Origin: Pseudoalteromonas distincta
GTDB taxonomy: Bacteria; Pseudomonadota; Gammaproteobacteria; Enterobacterales; Alteromonadaceae
Direction of reading: 5' to 3'
Length of the DNA: 64,000 nt
Assembly: GCF_000814675.1 (NCBI RefSeq)
Contig: NZ_JWIG01000025.1
Coordinates: 1-64,000 of the forward strand
The notes beneath the pieces are model-generated. The model was not told the origin of the DNA. It did not search any database and worked only from the letters and a program-made list of their open reading frames with translations. Both the position numbers and the translations under genes were made by a program. Below are positions 25,387 through 33,613 of this stretch, one piece after another; the first letter of the stretch is position 1, and the number at the start of each line of letters is the position of its first letter.

Positions 25387-25683
25387 TTATCGTTTTGCGA
25401 GTGATTTTACAGATTGCTTTTGCTCACTGGCAGGTTGGGTTGCTTTGTCTATTAATGTTTCAAGTGGTTTATTTCGAACGCACATAAGTACTTTGTTCAT
25501 TGCTTGGCATGTGCCTGTCGCTTTTTTATCATGGCTTATGTAGCTGCAATCTTCATTAATGGCTTTTTCTTCACATGCTTCCCAAGGCACGTTTGAGCCG
25601 TGGCCTGCATGGCTTAGCGCTGAGCATGAGGTTGCAAGTAAAAAGCCAGTGGTTAGGGCTTTTATTACGTTAAATATTTTCAT
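25387..25683 (-). CDS. Small secreted cysteine-rich protein, partner of YHYH protein
   Basis: A 98-residue protein with an N-terminal signal (MKIFNVIKALTTGFLLATSCSALSHA, cleavage probably after SHA). The mature part has a compact Cys pattern: WEACEEK, DCSYIS, GTCQAM and LMCVRN, four cysteines that could form two disulfides in the periplasm. A basic tail follows. It is not a family I can name. It lies 35 bp downstream of the YHYH lipoprotein gene on the same strand, with a terminator after it, so the two are very likely one transcript. A role in the same process is inferred from this pairing only. Confidence 0.7.
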   Translation of the reverse strand: MKIFNVIKALTTGFLLATSCSALSHAGHGSNVPWEACEEKAINEDCSYISHDKKATGTCQAMNKVLMCVRNKPLETLIDKATQPASEQKQSVKSLAKR

Positions 25684-25718
25684 TAGTATCTCAGTTAATT
25701 ATTTGGCCAGAATGCGAG

Positions 25719-26723
25719 TTATCTTGCGGTAGCACCTTTAAAACAACCAATAAACATGTTTTCAGATACATCGGCTGCATGGTAGTGGTATCCGCGTGTA
25801 TCGTCGGTGTGGCCTCTACATTCGTCTAAATCAGTGGGTTCTAATCCATCTTCGTTAAGCATGCCAAATATACCAAATCCATCGAGTGCATAACCCATCA
25901 TGGCGGCATGACCGTCTGATTGGATTTGTGTTTGGCTACAGCCTGCTTCACCGTGGTAGTGATAACCTGCTACTAAGTTAATATGCCCGGCGCAATCATC
26001 AAAGGCTGCAATAGTGTATGCGCCTAAAATAGCCTCAACAGGGGCGGGTGCAGCAAGTACAACACCATTGAGAGCAACACCTACATTAGTGTTACCAATA
26101 CTGCTATTTTGAGTGGTTGCAACAGGCGTTATTGGTATTAAAAATGATTCTGATATACCGCCATCAACATAATCAATAGAGCATTCTACGCAGTGGTTTT
26201 GGTATTGCTCCTCTACGTTTGGACGTGCAGCACCATCACACGATTCTTGTGTGTCTGTTACATTTACAAGGCCTGTACCTTCGTCGTATAGCTGCCAATG
26301 GTTATCGTTATATAATGTTGGTAGATTTAAAATAAAGTCGCCAGTTATATCGTAAACCTCACCGGTGCCATCAAACCAAATACCGGCTTCGTCTGCTGTT
26401 GATGTGATATTTCTAGGACAAAATACACCAATCTCGTAATTTGAAGGCGCACCGGCAATATCAATTTTGTAGCATGAAGCTTCATCGCCATTACTTAGCG
26501 TACATGTTTGAGTGGTAATTGATGAAATGAGCGCATCGCTTTCAAAGTTAAAAGGGTCAACTTCTACAACGAAATCGGTTGAAGTATCTGTTGTAGTGCC
26601 CTCATCGGTGGTTGTTTCAGTTACGACGCTACTTTGAGTATCGCTACCGTTACAGGCAGCTAAACTCAGTGCAAGTATGCACACTGCAAGCGGTGCTAAA
26701 ATTGGTGCGTTAAGTTTTCTCAT
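25719..26723 (-). CDS. YHYH-domain lipoprotein
   Basis: Predicted lipoprotein of 334 residues: the signal ends in a lipobox LSLAAC at residues 19-24, so the mature protein should be lipid-anchored. A Thr/Asp-rich linker precedes a globular YHYH domain, with the name-giving repeats AGYHYHGEAGC and RGYHYHAADV near residues 246 and 311 and several paired cysteines (CPRN, CVECSID, DDCAGH, DECRGH). The paired His motifs suggest metal binding, but the function of the family is not established. It is first of a two-gene unit with the small Cys-rich protein, divergent from a TauE/SafE permease. Confidence 0.85.
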   Translation of the reverse strand: MRKLNAPILAPLAVCILALSLAACNGSDTQSSVVTETTTDEGTTTDTSTDFVVEVDPFNFESDALISSITTQTCTLSNGDEASCYKIDIAGAPSNYEIGVFCPRNITSTADEAGIWFDGTGEVYDITGDFILNLPTLYNDNHWQLYDEGTGLVNVTDTQESCDGAARPNVEEQYQNHCVECSIDYVDGGISESFLIPITPVATTQNSSIGNTNVGVALNGVVLAAPAPVEAILGAYTIAAFDDCAGHINLVAGYHYHGEAGCSQTQIQSDGHAAMMGYALDGFGIFGMLNEDGLEPTDLDECRGHTDDTRGYHYHAADVSENMFIGCFKGATAR

Positions 26724-26909
26724 CAGAAATATCCGGTAATGAAGTTGAATGTATAATATTTGTTAAATGTGCAAACAAAGTGCAAAAACAACGCAACATA
26801 ATACATTGCCTGAAATAGAGGCTTATAACACTTGCTATAGGTGTATGTTGTACCTTTTATTGTTTAAAATACTGCGACTTTAAAGTACCTAAATAGGCAG
26901 TGGAGTTTT

Positions 26910-27668
26910 ATGGACTTTTTACTTCCCGACAGTATGTCTTTATTTTTGTTTTTATTAATGATGATCACCGCTGGCTTTACTTCTTTTATATCTGCTGCAT
27001 TTGGTGCGGGTGGCGGGCTAATGTTGCTTGTTGTTATGGCGTCGTTTATGCCTATGGCAGTTGTTGTGCCTGTGCATGGTTTAGTACAGCTTGGCTCTAA
27101 TGCAAATAGGTTATTACTCAGCTTTAAGCATATTGATAAAAGCATGTTTGTATATTTTGCGTTAGGCGGCTTAGTAGGGTCGGGGTTATCAAGTTTTGTT
27201 ATTGATGATATATCGCTTGATGCTATGAAGTTAGTGGTCGCTATTTTTGTTATTTATTTACTGTGGGGTAAAACGCCGCCAGTAAAACTAACCTCTAAGC
27301 TATGGCGCATGGTCGCCGGTGGCATAACAACTTTTATTTCTATGTTTGTGGGGGCGAGCGGGCCATTAGTTGGTAGCTGTTTATATATAAATAATTACGA
27401 AAAGTTAAAGTTTACGGCAACGTTTTCGAGCATTATGAGTGTGCAGCATTTATTAAAAGCGGTAATTTATGGTGCTGTTGGCTTTAGCTTTTGGCAATGG
27501 ATACCGCTTGTAATTGCTATGGTAATAAGTGGTGCTGTAGGTACTTGGTTTGGAATTAAATTACTTAAAAGTATGTCTGGGGATAAATTTAAGCGTATTT
27601 TTAGAGTCGTTTTAACGTTATTAACGCTACAACTCGGTTGGCAAGGTATTAAAATATTACTCCACTAA
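26910..27668 (+). CDS. Sulfite exporter TauE/SafE family permease
   Basis: Inner-membrane protein of 252 residues with about eight helices, of the TauE/SafE (former DUF81) family that moves sulfite, sulfoacetate or related anions. The N-terminal GFTSFISAAFGAGGGLMLLVVMASFMP and second-half GGITTFISMFVGASGPLVGSC are the two family repeats with their glycine-rich turns. The ATG has GGAG in good position. It is divergent from the YHYH lipoprotein gene. The substrate cannot be told. The stop codon lies inside a hairpin (27660-27682). Confidence 0.87.
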   Translation: MDFLLPDSMSLFLFLLMMITAGFTSFISAAFGAGGGLMLLVVMASFMPMAVVVPVHGLVQLGSNANRLLLSFKHIDKSMFVYFALGGLVGSGLSSFVIDDISLDAMKLVVAIFVIYLLWGKTPPVKLTSKLWRMVAGGITTFISMFVGASGPLVGSCLYINNYEKLKFTATFSSIMSVQHLLKAVIYGAVGFSFWQWIPLVIAMVISGAVGTWFGIKLLKSMSGDKFKRIFRVVLTLLTLQLGWQGIKILLH

Positions 27669-27682
27669 TTTAATTAGTGGAG
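27660..27682 (+). terminator. Hairpin at the end of the TauE/SafE gene
   Basis: CTCCACTAATT and AATTAGTGGAG form an 11-bp stem with a one-base centre; the last codons and stop of the gene are in the left arm. Only an interrupted T-run (TAAATTT) follows, so termination may be weak. Confidence 0.55.
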
Positions 27683-27844
27683 TAAATTTAATTTTATTAA
27701 ACATAAATCACTTAAGCGGATTAAATAATTCATTGCCTAAAAACTACCGATGCAGAGCAACTACACTGTAATTTTTTGGCTTATCGATGAACTATACTAA
27801 TCTGCAATAATTGTTTATACGTTTAAATAAATTGGTATTAAAGC

Positions 27845-28480
27845 TTATTTAACAGCGGCTTTAATTGGTTTGTCACCATCAAATAACTCAAAAATGCGGT
27901 TACTAATAAATGAGTTAGTCGCAATATGTAATAATGCATTGGCTACGTTTTCGCGGCTAATTTTAGCCTCAGAACGATCACTTGGTCGCTGCGTCGTTAC
28001 TTGCATTGAAGCGCTATCATCAGTCAGTGTACCAGGGCGAACAATGGTGTAATTTAAACCACTATTGATTAAGTGCTCGTCAGCCATGTGCTTGGCAACT
28101 AAATAAGGTTTTAAATCACCTTGAATCGAATCTGGGTCGTCTGCACCGATTGAGCTGACCATAATAAAGTGTTTAACGCCATGCTCTTTTGCAAAGGTAG
28201 CTGCTTTAGTTGCAGCCCATAAATCAATAAGTACAGTTTTATCATCGCCCGTACTTCCGCCAGAACCTGCAGCAAAAATCACTTGGTCACAGCCTTTTAT
28301 TGCATCACCAAAATCGCCTTCAAGATCTTGCTCAACAATAGTTAAAAAAGAGCTGTTTAAATCGCTTAGCTTGTTTTTGTCACGCACTAATGCCACAACG
28401 TTTTGCTCATTTTTTAAAAGTAGCTCAGTTGCCATTTTACCTATTTGTCCGCTTGCGCCAATAATTAGGGTCTTACTCAT
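27845..28480 (-). CDS. NAD(P)-binding SDR-like oxidoreductase (atypical SDR5)
   Basis: A 211-residue Rossmann-fold protein of the NAD(P)H-binding/YwnB-type atypical short-chain dehydrogenases. It opens with the nucleotide motif TLIIGASGQIGKMATELLL, followed by VALVRD, VIFAAGSGG and VSSIGADDPD; the middle has YLVAKHMADEHLINSGLNYTIVRPGTLTDD. The YxxxK pair is present as YLVAK. Small proteins of this type bind NADP and are often stress-related; the substrate is unknown. It stands alone, with a 176-bp gap to the TauE/SafE gene, which is convergent with it. Confidence 0.85.
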   Translation of the reverse strand: MSKTLIIGASGQIGKMATELLLKNEQNVVALVRDKNKLSDLNSSFLTIVEQDLEGDFGDAIKGCDQVIFAAGSGGSTGDDKTVLIDLWAATKAATFAKEHGVKHFIMVSSIGADDPDSIQGDLKPYLVAKHMADEHLINSGLNYTIVRPGTLTDDSASMQVTTQRPSDRSEAKISRENVANALLHIATNSFISNRIFELFDGDKPIKAAVK

Positions 28481-28662
28481 AATTAACTCCTTCCAATAAA
28501 TAGTAAAAGTAATGTGCTTACAAACAGACCTTGGGGTAGGGGATAATTTTTAAAGGGTAAAAAAGAGTTTAAATGAGCTAATTTCAAAAAATACTTTAAT
28601 TAAAATTCAATACTTAACTGAGTATTAAAATTAGCTGCTTTTGGGGTGTTTTTTAGAACTTT

Positions 28663-28986
28663 TTATTCAACCATTATACTCACTTCGGTCACATAACTAC
28701 GGCGATATAGACTAATACGAACTTTATGTTCTTGGTAATTATAAAACAAAGTGCGATATGTATTATTGCCGTTTGTTTTTAACGGCTCTCCTAATTTTTG
28801 CTGATAAAAGCGAGCGATATCAGAAATTGAATCTGTTAAATAACCAGTGCGAACCATTGGATATTCGCCGGCTACATCCATTGTTGTAACAAACTCTTCA
28901 GGAAGTGGGATTTCAGTGACGTTTTGGCTAAGTACATTAAACGATAGAGTGCATAGCAGTATTATTAAAAATGCTAAAGTTTTCAT
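28663..28986 (-). CDS. Small secreted protein of unknown function
   Basis: A 107-residue protein with a clear signal peptide (MKTLAFLIILLCTLSFNVLS, cut near residue 20). The mature domain of about 85 residues (FVTTMDVAGEYPMVRTGYLTDSISDIARFYQQKLGEP...VRISLYRRSYVTEVSIMVE) has alternating beta-like strands and one helix, and no cysteines. I recognise no family. It lies 67 bp downstream of mnmC on the same strand and might be transcribed with it. Confidence 0.6.
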   Translation of the reverse strand: MKTLAFLIILLCTLSFNVLSQNVTEIPLPEEFVTTMDVAGEYPMVRTGYLTDSISDIARFYQQKLGEPLKTNGNNTYRTLFYNYQEHKVRISLYRRSYVTEVSIMVE

Positions 28987-29053
28987 TAAAGTCCTTTAAA
29001 TAATAAATTCCATTTATTGGTACTCATTTTACCTCAATAAGCACCTTTGTCAT

Positions 29054-31063
29054 TTAAATTTTATTACGAATTAAATCTCGTACTATAAACCGAGCAGGGT
29101 GAATAGCTTGGCTTACACGTTCGCTTAATGGGCGGGGCTCGTTATTTAAACAGCTTACGAGATGTTCTGCACTTAGCGGTGCGCTACATAAAGCGCGGGC
29201 GCCAAAGCCGGTAAAAATATGTAGGCCTTGTTGTGGCTTATTAAGTTGCTCATATTGATAGCGTTTACCTAAACGTAGGTTAGCAAAAGCCATAGTGTAA
29301 TCACTTTGTTCGCACCATTGCCCTGCCATTGGTAGGTGATCTATAAATGTGCATCGTACAGCTGCTTTTGCCGAGGTAATATTGCCAAGGGTTGAGGCAA
29401 ATTCACTTTGCTGATAAAAGCTAAGTAGTTGCTCTTGGTTTAACTGGTTGTCGAGCGCTGTAACTTGACGGCTTTTGGTGTTTTTTTCAAACGTTGCACC
29501 CATACAGTGATGATCTAAATAGGCTGGGGTAAAATACCCTTTATGGCACAGCACTGTTTTAAGTTTGCGTGATTGCTCACTTGCCTCAATATGTGAAACT
29601 TGCCCGCGTACGCCTACTATTGGTAGCGCTTTTGTTTGCTCAAATGCATCGCTGTGCTCGCCTGCACAAATAATTACATCACTAAAAGGACCTAACTGCT
29701 CATCATTCGTTAATAAAAACCAACCGCTGTCAGTTTTTTTAAGCTGTTTTATATTGCAGTTAAATATGCTTTTAAATGGGTTTATGCTATTTGCAGCGCT
29801 TAACATGGCGTTTACTAATTGCGGAGGGTTAACCCAGCCGCCTTGCTCAAAAAACACGCCCGAATAACCTGTTTCTACGCCGGCTATTTCGTCGCCTTGC
29901 TCTGCGGTTACGTTGTGCATTAGCTGGGTTGGCCACAGTTGTTTTTGTGCTAAGTTTTCATGTTTATCGGCCAGAGGCCTTTTTACTGCGTGTTGTAATA
30001 CGCCGCACCAATCGTAATCAAAATTAAAACCACTGCTAAGTAAGTTGTTATATAGGCGCTTTGCGTATAAAAAGCTATGTGCGAACAATTCACTGTGCGG
30101 TGAATTTTTAGCTTGTAGGTGAGGGTAGATAGCACCTTGCACATTGTGCGATGCCCCCATAGCTGGTTTTTCATCTTGGCAGAATAATTGGCTTGCTATG
30201 CCTCGTTTAGCCAAACTATATAAAATGCAGCTACTGGCTATACCGCCGCCAATGATCGCTACATTTTTTAAAGCGCTGCTATCTTGATGAAAATATGCAG
30301 GAGCTGATTGAGCATCATTTACGCACTCTAGTTGGCCAACAAGCATATCTCTTTTTTGGCCAAAGCCTTTGGCTTTTTTAGTATTAAAGCCTGCATCAAT
30401 TAATCCACGGCGAACAAAACCTGCTGAAGTAAATGTTGATAAGGTTGCACTTGCCCTTGATATATTGACCATAGAATTAAATAAACTTTGCTGCCACATT
30501 TCGGGGTTTTTACTTGGCGCAAAACCATCTAAATACCAAGCGTCAACAATTCCTGTTTGCGGATAGCTCATTGCTTGTATTGATTCAAGTGCATCACCAA
30601 AGTATAAATCGAGAACAACAAGTCCATTGTCAAATTCGAGTCTGTGGCATCCTTCTAAATTAATTGGGTATTGTTTAGATAATTTGTTACTAAAGGCGCT
30701 TAATGATGGCCATGCCTGTAGTGCTTTGTTTAAATCGTCTATGTGCAGTGGATATTTTTCAAATGAAATAAAGTGTAAGCGTTTAACACCATTATCTAAT
30801 TGATTTTGAACTTGTTGACGTGCAAGGTGGTCAGTAAAGCGTTGCCACGTATTTAAAAAGTTTAAACCTGTACCAAAGCCGGTTTCGGCAATAACAAAAT
30901 GTGGCTGGTCATGATTTTGTAATCGTGCATCTATATTATTTTGCTCATAATACACATAATGCGATTCAGCTAAGCCATCGTCATTAGAAAAATAAATATC
31001 ACCGAAGTCATTAGCGAAAGGTGTACCTAAATTATTAAAGTGTATATGTGCATTTTTGATCAT
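29054..31063 (-). CDS. mnmC: Bifunctional tRNA 5-methylaminomethyl-2-thiouridine biosynthesis protein MnmC
   Basis: This enzyme finishes mnm5s2U34 in the wobble position of tRNAs for Lys, Glu and Gln. The C-terminal FAD domain removes the carboxymethyl group and the N-terminal SAM domain methylates. It has 669 residues, equal to E. coli MnmC. The methyltransferase half (1-250) has FGDIYFSNDDGLAESHYVY, FVIAETGFGTGLNFL and DAWYLDGFAPSKNPEMW. The oxidase half starts AIIGGGIASSCILYSLAKRG near 268 and has GASHNVQGAIYPHL and FTGFGARALCSAPL. It is divergent from fabB, as in E. coli. Confidence 0.95.
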   Translation of the reverse strand: MIKNAHIHFNNLGTPFANDFGDIYFSNDDGLAESHYVYYEQNNIDARLQNHDQPHFVIAETGFGTGLNFLNTWQRFTDHLARQQVQNQLDNGVKRLHFISFEKYPLHIDDLNKALQAWPSLSAFSNKLSKQYPINLEGCHRLEFDNGLVVLDLYFGDALESIQAMSYPQTGIVDAWYLDGFAPSKNPEMWQQSLFNSMVNISRASATLSTFTSAGFVRRGLIDAGFNTKKAKGFGQKRDMLVGQLECVNDAQSAPAYFHQDSSALKNVAIIGGGIASSCILYSLAKRGIASQLFCQDEKPAMGASHNVQGAIYPHLQAKNSPHSELFAHSFLYAKRLYNNLLSSGFNFDYDWCGVLQHAVKRPLADKHENLAQKQLWPTQLMHNVTAEQGDEIAGVETGYSGVFFEQGGWVNPPQLVNAMLSAANSINPFKSIFNCNIKQLKKTDSGWFLLTNDEQLGPFSDVIICAGEHSDAFEQTKALPIVGVRGQVSHIEASEQSRKLKTVLCHKGYFTPAYLDHHCMGATFEKNTKSRQVTALDNQLNQEQLLSFYQQSEFASTLGNITSAKAAVRCTFIDHLPMAGQWCEQSDYTMAFANLRLGKRYQYEQLNKPQQGLHIFTGFGARALCSAPLSAEHLVSCLNNEPRPLSERVSQAIHPARFIVRDLIRNKI

Positions 31064-31149
31064 GATTTTTTAATTTTATAGATATATTTTTTAATTATTT
31101 TACGGGTTTTCTTTGAAATAGTCTGGCGTTATTTATAAGCTAGCAGTTC

Positions 31150-31167
31150 AGAGTACAAGTGTACGCT
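31150..31167. promoter_or_regulatory. FabR-like operator upstream of fabB
   Basis: AGAGTACA-AG-TGTACGCT is an inverted repeat with arms matching at 7 of 8 positions and closely resembles the E. coli FabR site at fabA/fabB, which I recall as AGCGTACACGTGTTAGCT. The preceding bases (GTTC) also match. It lies 76 bp before the fabB ATG. FabR represses unsaturated fatty acid synthesis genes; that the regulator exists in this organism is not shown here. Confidence 0.6.
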
Positions 31168-31242
31168 AGAAAGCTGACCACTTAGGTGATTAAATTCGCG
31201 TAAAATAGAATGCAATTAAGTATTAAGCTAAGGGAATTACCC

Positions 31243-32454
31243 ATGAGAAGAGCTGTAATTACAGGTATCGGTGTTGTATCAAGTATAGGTAACAACAAAG
31301 AAGAAGTATTAGAATCGTTAAAAACGGGCAAAAGCGGCATCGCTTTTAATCAAGAATTTGCCGATTATAAGTTACGTAGTAACGTATCGGGTAAAATTGA
31401 TATTGACGTTAAAGCACACGTTGACCGCAAAGCAATGCGCTTTATGGGAGATGCTGCTGCTTACTCTTATATTTCAATGACGCAAGCAATTGAAGACTCA
31501 GGTTTGTCTGACGACCAAGTATCAAATGAGCGCACGGGTATTATTGTTGGCTCTGGCGGTGGTTCGTCTAAATGGCAAGTAGAAGCTGCTGATATTTTAC
31601 GTGAAAAAGGCGTAAAACGTGTAGGGCCTTATATGGTGCCACGCACTATGGCGAGCACTACATCTGCTTGTTTAGCAACACCATTTAAAATTAAAGGTGT
31701 TAACTATTCAATTAGCTCTGCATGTGCAACATCTGCGCATTGTATTGGTAATGCCGTAGAGCAAATTCAGCTTGGCAAGCAAGACGTTGTGTTTGCTGGT
31801 GGTGGTGAAGAGCTACACTGGACATTGGCAATGGAATTTGACGCTATGGGCGCACTTTCTACTAAATACAATGAAACACCTGAAAAAGCATCTCGTACAT
31901 ACGATGCTAATCGCGATGGTTTTGTTATTTCTGGCGGCGGCGGTATTGTTGTCGTTGAAGAACTTGAACATGCACTTGCACGTGGCGCGCACATTTACGC
32001 TGAAATTGTTGGCTACGGTGCAACATCAGATGGCTACGACATGGTTGCTCCATCTGGCGAAGGTGCAGCACGTTGTATGCGCCAGGCTATGCAAGATGTA
32101 GATAGTATTGATTATCTAAATACGCACGGCACATCAACGCCTGTAGGCGATGTTAAAGAGTTAGGTGCGATACAAGAAGTGTTTGGTGGCAAATCACCAA
32201 TGATCAGTGCAACTAAAGCAATGACGGGTCATGCCCTAGGTGCTGCAGGTGTTCACGAAGCTATCTTCTCATTATTAATGCTAGAGCACAGCTTTGTAGC
32301 ACCTTCAATTAATATTGATGAGCTAGATGAGCAAGCGACAGGTTTAGATATTATTACTGAGCGTCGTGATGTTGAGTTAAATACTGTAATGTCTAATAGC
32401 TTTGGCTTTGGTGGCACAAACGCGACTTTAGTTATGAGTAAGTACAAAGGTTAA
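31243..32454 (+). CDS. fabB: 3-oxoacyl-ACP synthase I (beta-ketoacyl-ACP synthase I)
   Basis: Condensing enzyme of fatty acid elongation, required for unsaturated fatty acids. It has 403 residues from the ATG at 31243, which has AAGGGAA upstream; the frame is open to 31210 but the first conserved residues are [16 protein letters not shown]. Catalytic Cys is in [12 protein letters not shown], the two His in [10 protein letters not shown] and TGHALGAAG, and the C-terminal NSFGFGGTN is present. It is single, divergent from mnmC. A FabR-like palindrome lies upstream and a bidirectional terminator downstream. Confidence 0.96.
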   Translation: MRRAVITGIGVVSSIGNNKEEVLESLKTGKSGIAFNQEFADYKLRSNVSGKIDIDVKAHVDRKAMRFMGDAAAYSYISMTQAIEDSGLSDDQVSNERTGIIVGSGGGSSKWQVEAADILREKGVKRVGPYMVPRTMASTTSACLATPFKIKGVNYSISSACATSAHCIGNAVEQIQLGKQDVVFAGGGEELHWTLAMEFDAMGALSTKYNETPEKASRTYDANRDGFVISGGGGIVVVEELEHALARGAHIYAEIVGYGATSDGYDMVAPSGEGAARCMRQAMQDVDSIDYLNTHGTSTPVGDVKELGAIQEVFGGKSPMISATKAMTGHALGAAGVHEAIFSLLMLEHSFVAPSINIDELDEQATGLDIITERRDVELNTVMSNSFGFGGTNATLVMSKYKG

Positions 32455-32507
32455 TTTTAGCTTATAAGCCCTATATGCAAACACATATCTGGGCTAAATA
32501 GCCCAAA

Positions 32508-32539
32508 ACAAAAAAGGAAAGCCGAGGCTTTCCTTTTTT
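32508..32539. terminator. Bidirectional terminator between fabB and the small lipoprotein gene
   Basis: AAAAAAGGAAAGCC and GGCTTTCCTTTTTT form a 14-bp stem with a GA loop. Flanking A- and T-runs suit both convergent genes. Confidence 0.9.
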
Positions 32540-32555
32540 ATTATCGAAAGTTTAA

Positions 32556-32921
32556 TTAACCTTCGTTATGTTCTTGACGCGCTTGCTCAATTTCGTCTGC
32601 AATTTCTTGCGCTTTTTGCTTAGTTTTTTCAGTTAACTCGCCAGCAGCTTCTTTGCTTTTAATCCATGCGTCAACCGCAATCTCTTTGCCGTCGTCGTAC
32701 ATGTCTAAGCCCATTGCTTTACTTTGCTCTAATAGCTCGTTTAAAGACTCGTCATTTTTAAGATCGTTAGTTGTCTCTTTAACGTCGTTCCATGCATCAC
32801 CAAGCTTTTCTTGCATTTGTGCGCTTTTATCTTTTGCATCTTCTTTTACTTCGTTGGCATCTTCACAACCAGTTAATGTAATTAAAGTGCCTAATAAAGC
32901 TAAACCTGCTAATTTATTCAT
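32556..32921 (-). CDS. Small helical lipoprotein
   Basis: A 121-residue protein with a lipoprotein signal ending in the lipobox LITLTGC (Cys at residue 19), so it should be lipid-anchored. The mature part is highly charged and helical with heptad character (DAKDKSAQMQEKLGDAWNDVKETTNDLK; EAAGELTEKTKQKAQEIADEIEQARQEHN), likely a coiled coil. No enzyme motif is seen. Such small amphipathic helical lipoproteins are common in marine gammaproteobacteria without assigned role. It is transcribed alone, convergent with fabB. Confidence 0.7.
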   Translation of the reverse strand: MNKLAGLALLGTLITLTGCEDANEVKEDAKDKSAQMQEKLGDAWNDVKETTNDLKNDESLNELLEQSKAMGLDMYDDGKEIAVDAWIKSKEAAGELTEKTKQKAQEIADEIEQARQEHNEG

Positions 32922-32972
32922 GTGCTATCTCCTTTAGAGACTGATAATTAATTCGAGGCAGACTATACAACA

Positions 32973-33515
32973 ATGAAAATGAACGCCCCCGTAACAAAAC
33001 GATTAAATTTTAAATTAATGAATGAGCATGATTGGCCTCAATTATTTGAACTCGACCAAGACCCAGCTGTAATGCAGTATTTAACACGAGGTGAACCTAC
33101 CTCTTTAGAGCAAATAAAAAATGAGGGAGTGCCTCGTATGCTCGCATATCGAAATGAGCTTAAAGGCTGGGGGCTGTGGAGTGTCACTATAAAGCAAACC
33201 AATACATTTATAGGTTGGGTATTAATAAGGCCTATGGGCTTTTTTACTGATGCACCAAACTACAGTGATATTGAAATAGGTTGGCGCTTTAAACAAGCGA
33301 GTTGGGGGCATGGTTATGCAACCGAGGCGGCTTTAGCATTATGTGATGAACTCATTAAGCAAGATGACGTTAAGGCGATAAGCGCAACTGCACTAAAAGA
33401 TAATACGGCCTCTATAACAATAATGAAAAAGTTAGGCCTGCAATTTATAAAAAATTATACACATACAGATGAGCAAGGCGACTTACCCGCGGTACTTTAT
33501 TCAAAAAACGTTTGA
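32973..33515 (+). CDS. GNAT-family N-acetyltransferase (RimJ/RimL type)
   Basis: Acyl-CoA-dependent acetyltransferase of 180 residues resembling RimJ/RimL/SpeG-like proteins. The acetyl-CoA site is around SDIEIGWRFKQASWGHGYATEAALALCDE and the C-terminal TALKDNTASITIMKKLGLQF. The target is unknown: ribosomal proteins, small molecules and antibiotics are all possible in the family. A second ATG at 32979 is an alternative start; GAGG at 32955 is rather far from both. It is a single gene, divergent from the lipoprotein gene. Confidence 0.85.
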   Translation: MKMNAPVTKRLNFKLMNEHDWPQLFELDQDPAVMQYLTRGEPTSLEQIKNEGVPRMLAYRNELKGWGLWSVTIKQTNTFIGWVLIRPMGFFTDAPNYSDIEIGWRFKQASWGHGYATEAALALCDELIKQDDVKAISATALKDNTASITIMKKLGLQFIKNYTHTDEQGDLPAVLYSKNV

Positions 33516-33613
33516 AGATGATTAAATATCAAAAGTATAAAGATTGACCTGTCCTTAAGTGACGTGCATTAATAAGAATGCGTAACTAAAAAATAATAAA
33601 TTAAGGATGTTGT

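Noticed and set aside
31767..32101. Frames of 75-109 codons inside fabB on both strands
   Set aside because: The fabB frame has all catalytic motifs; the others are shadows.
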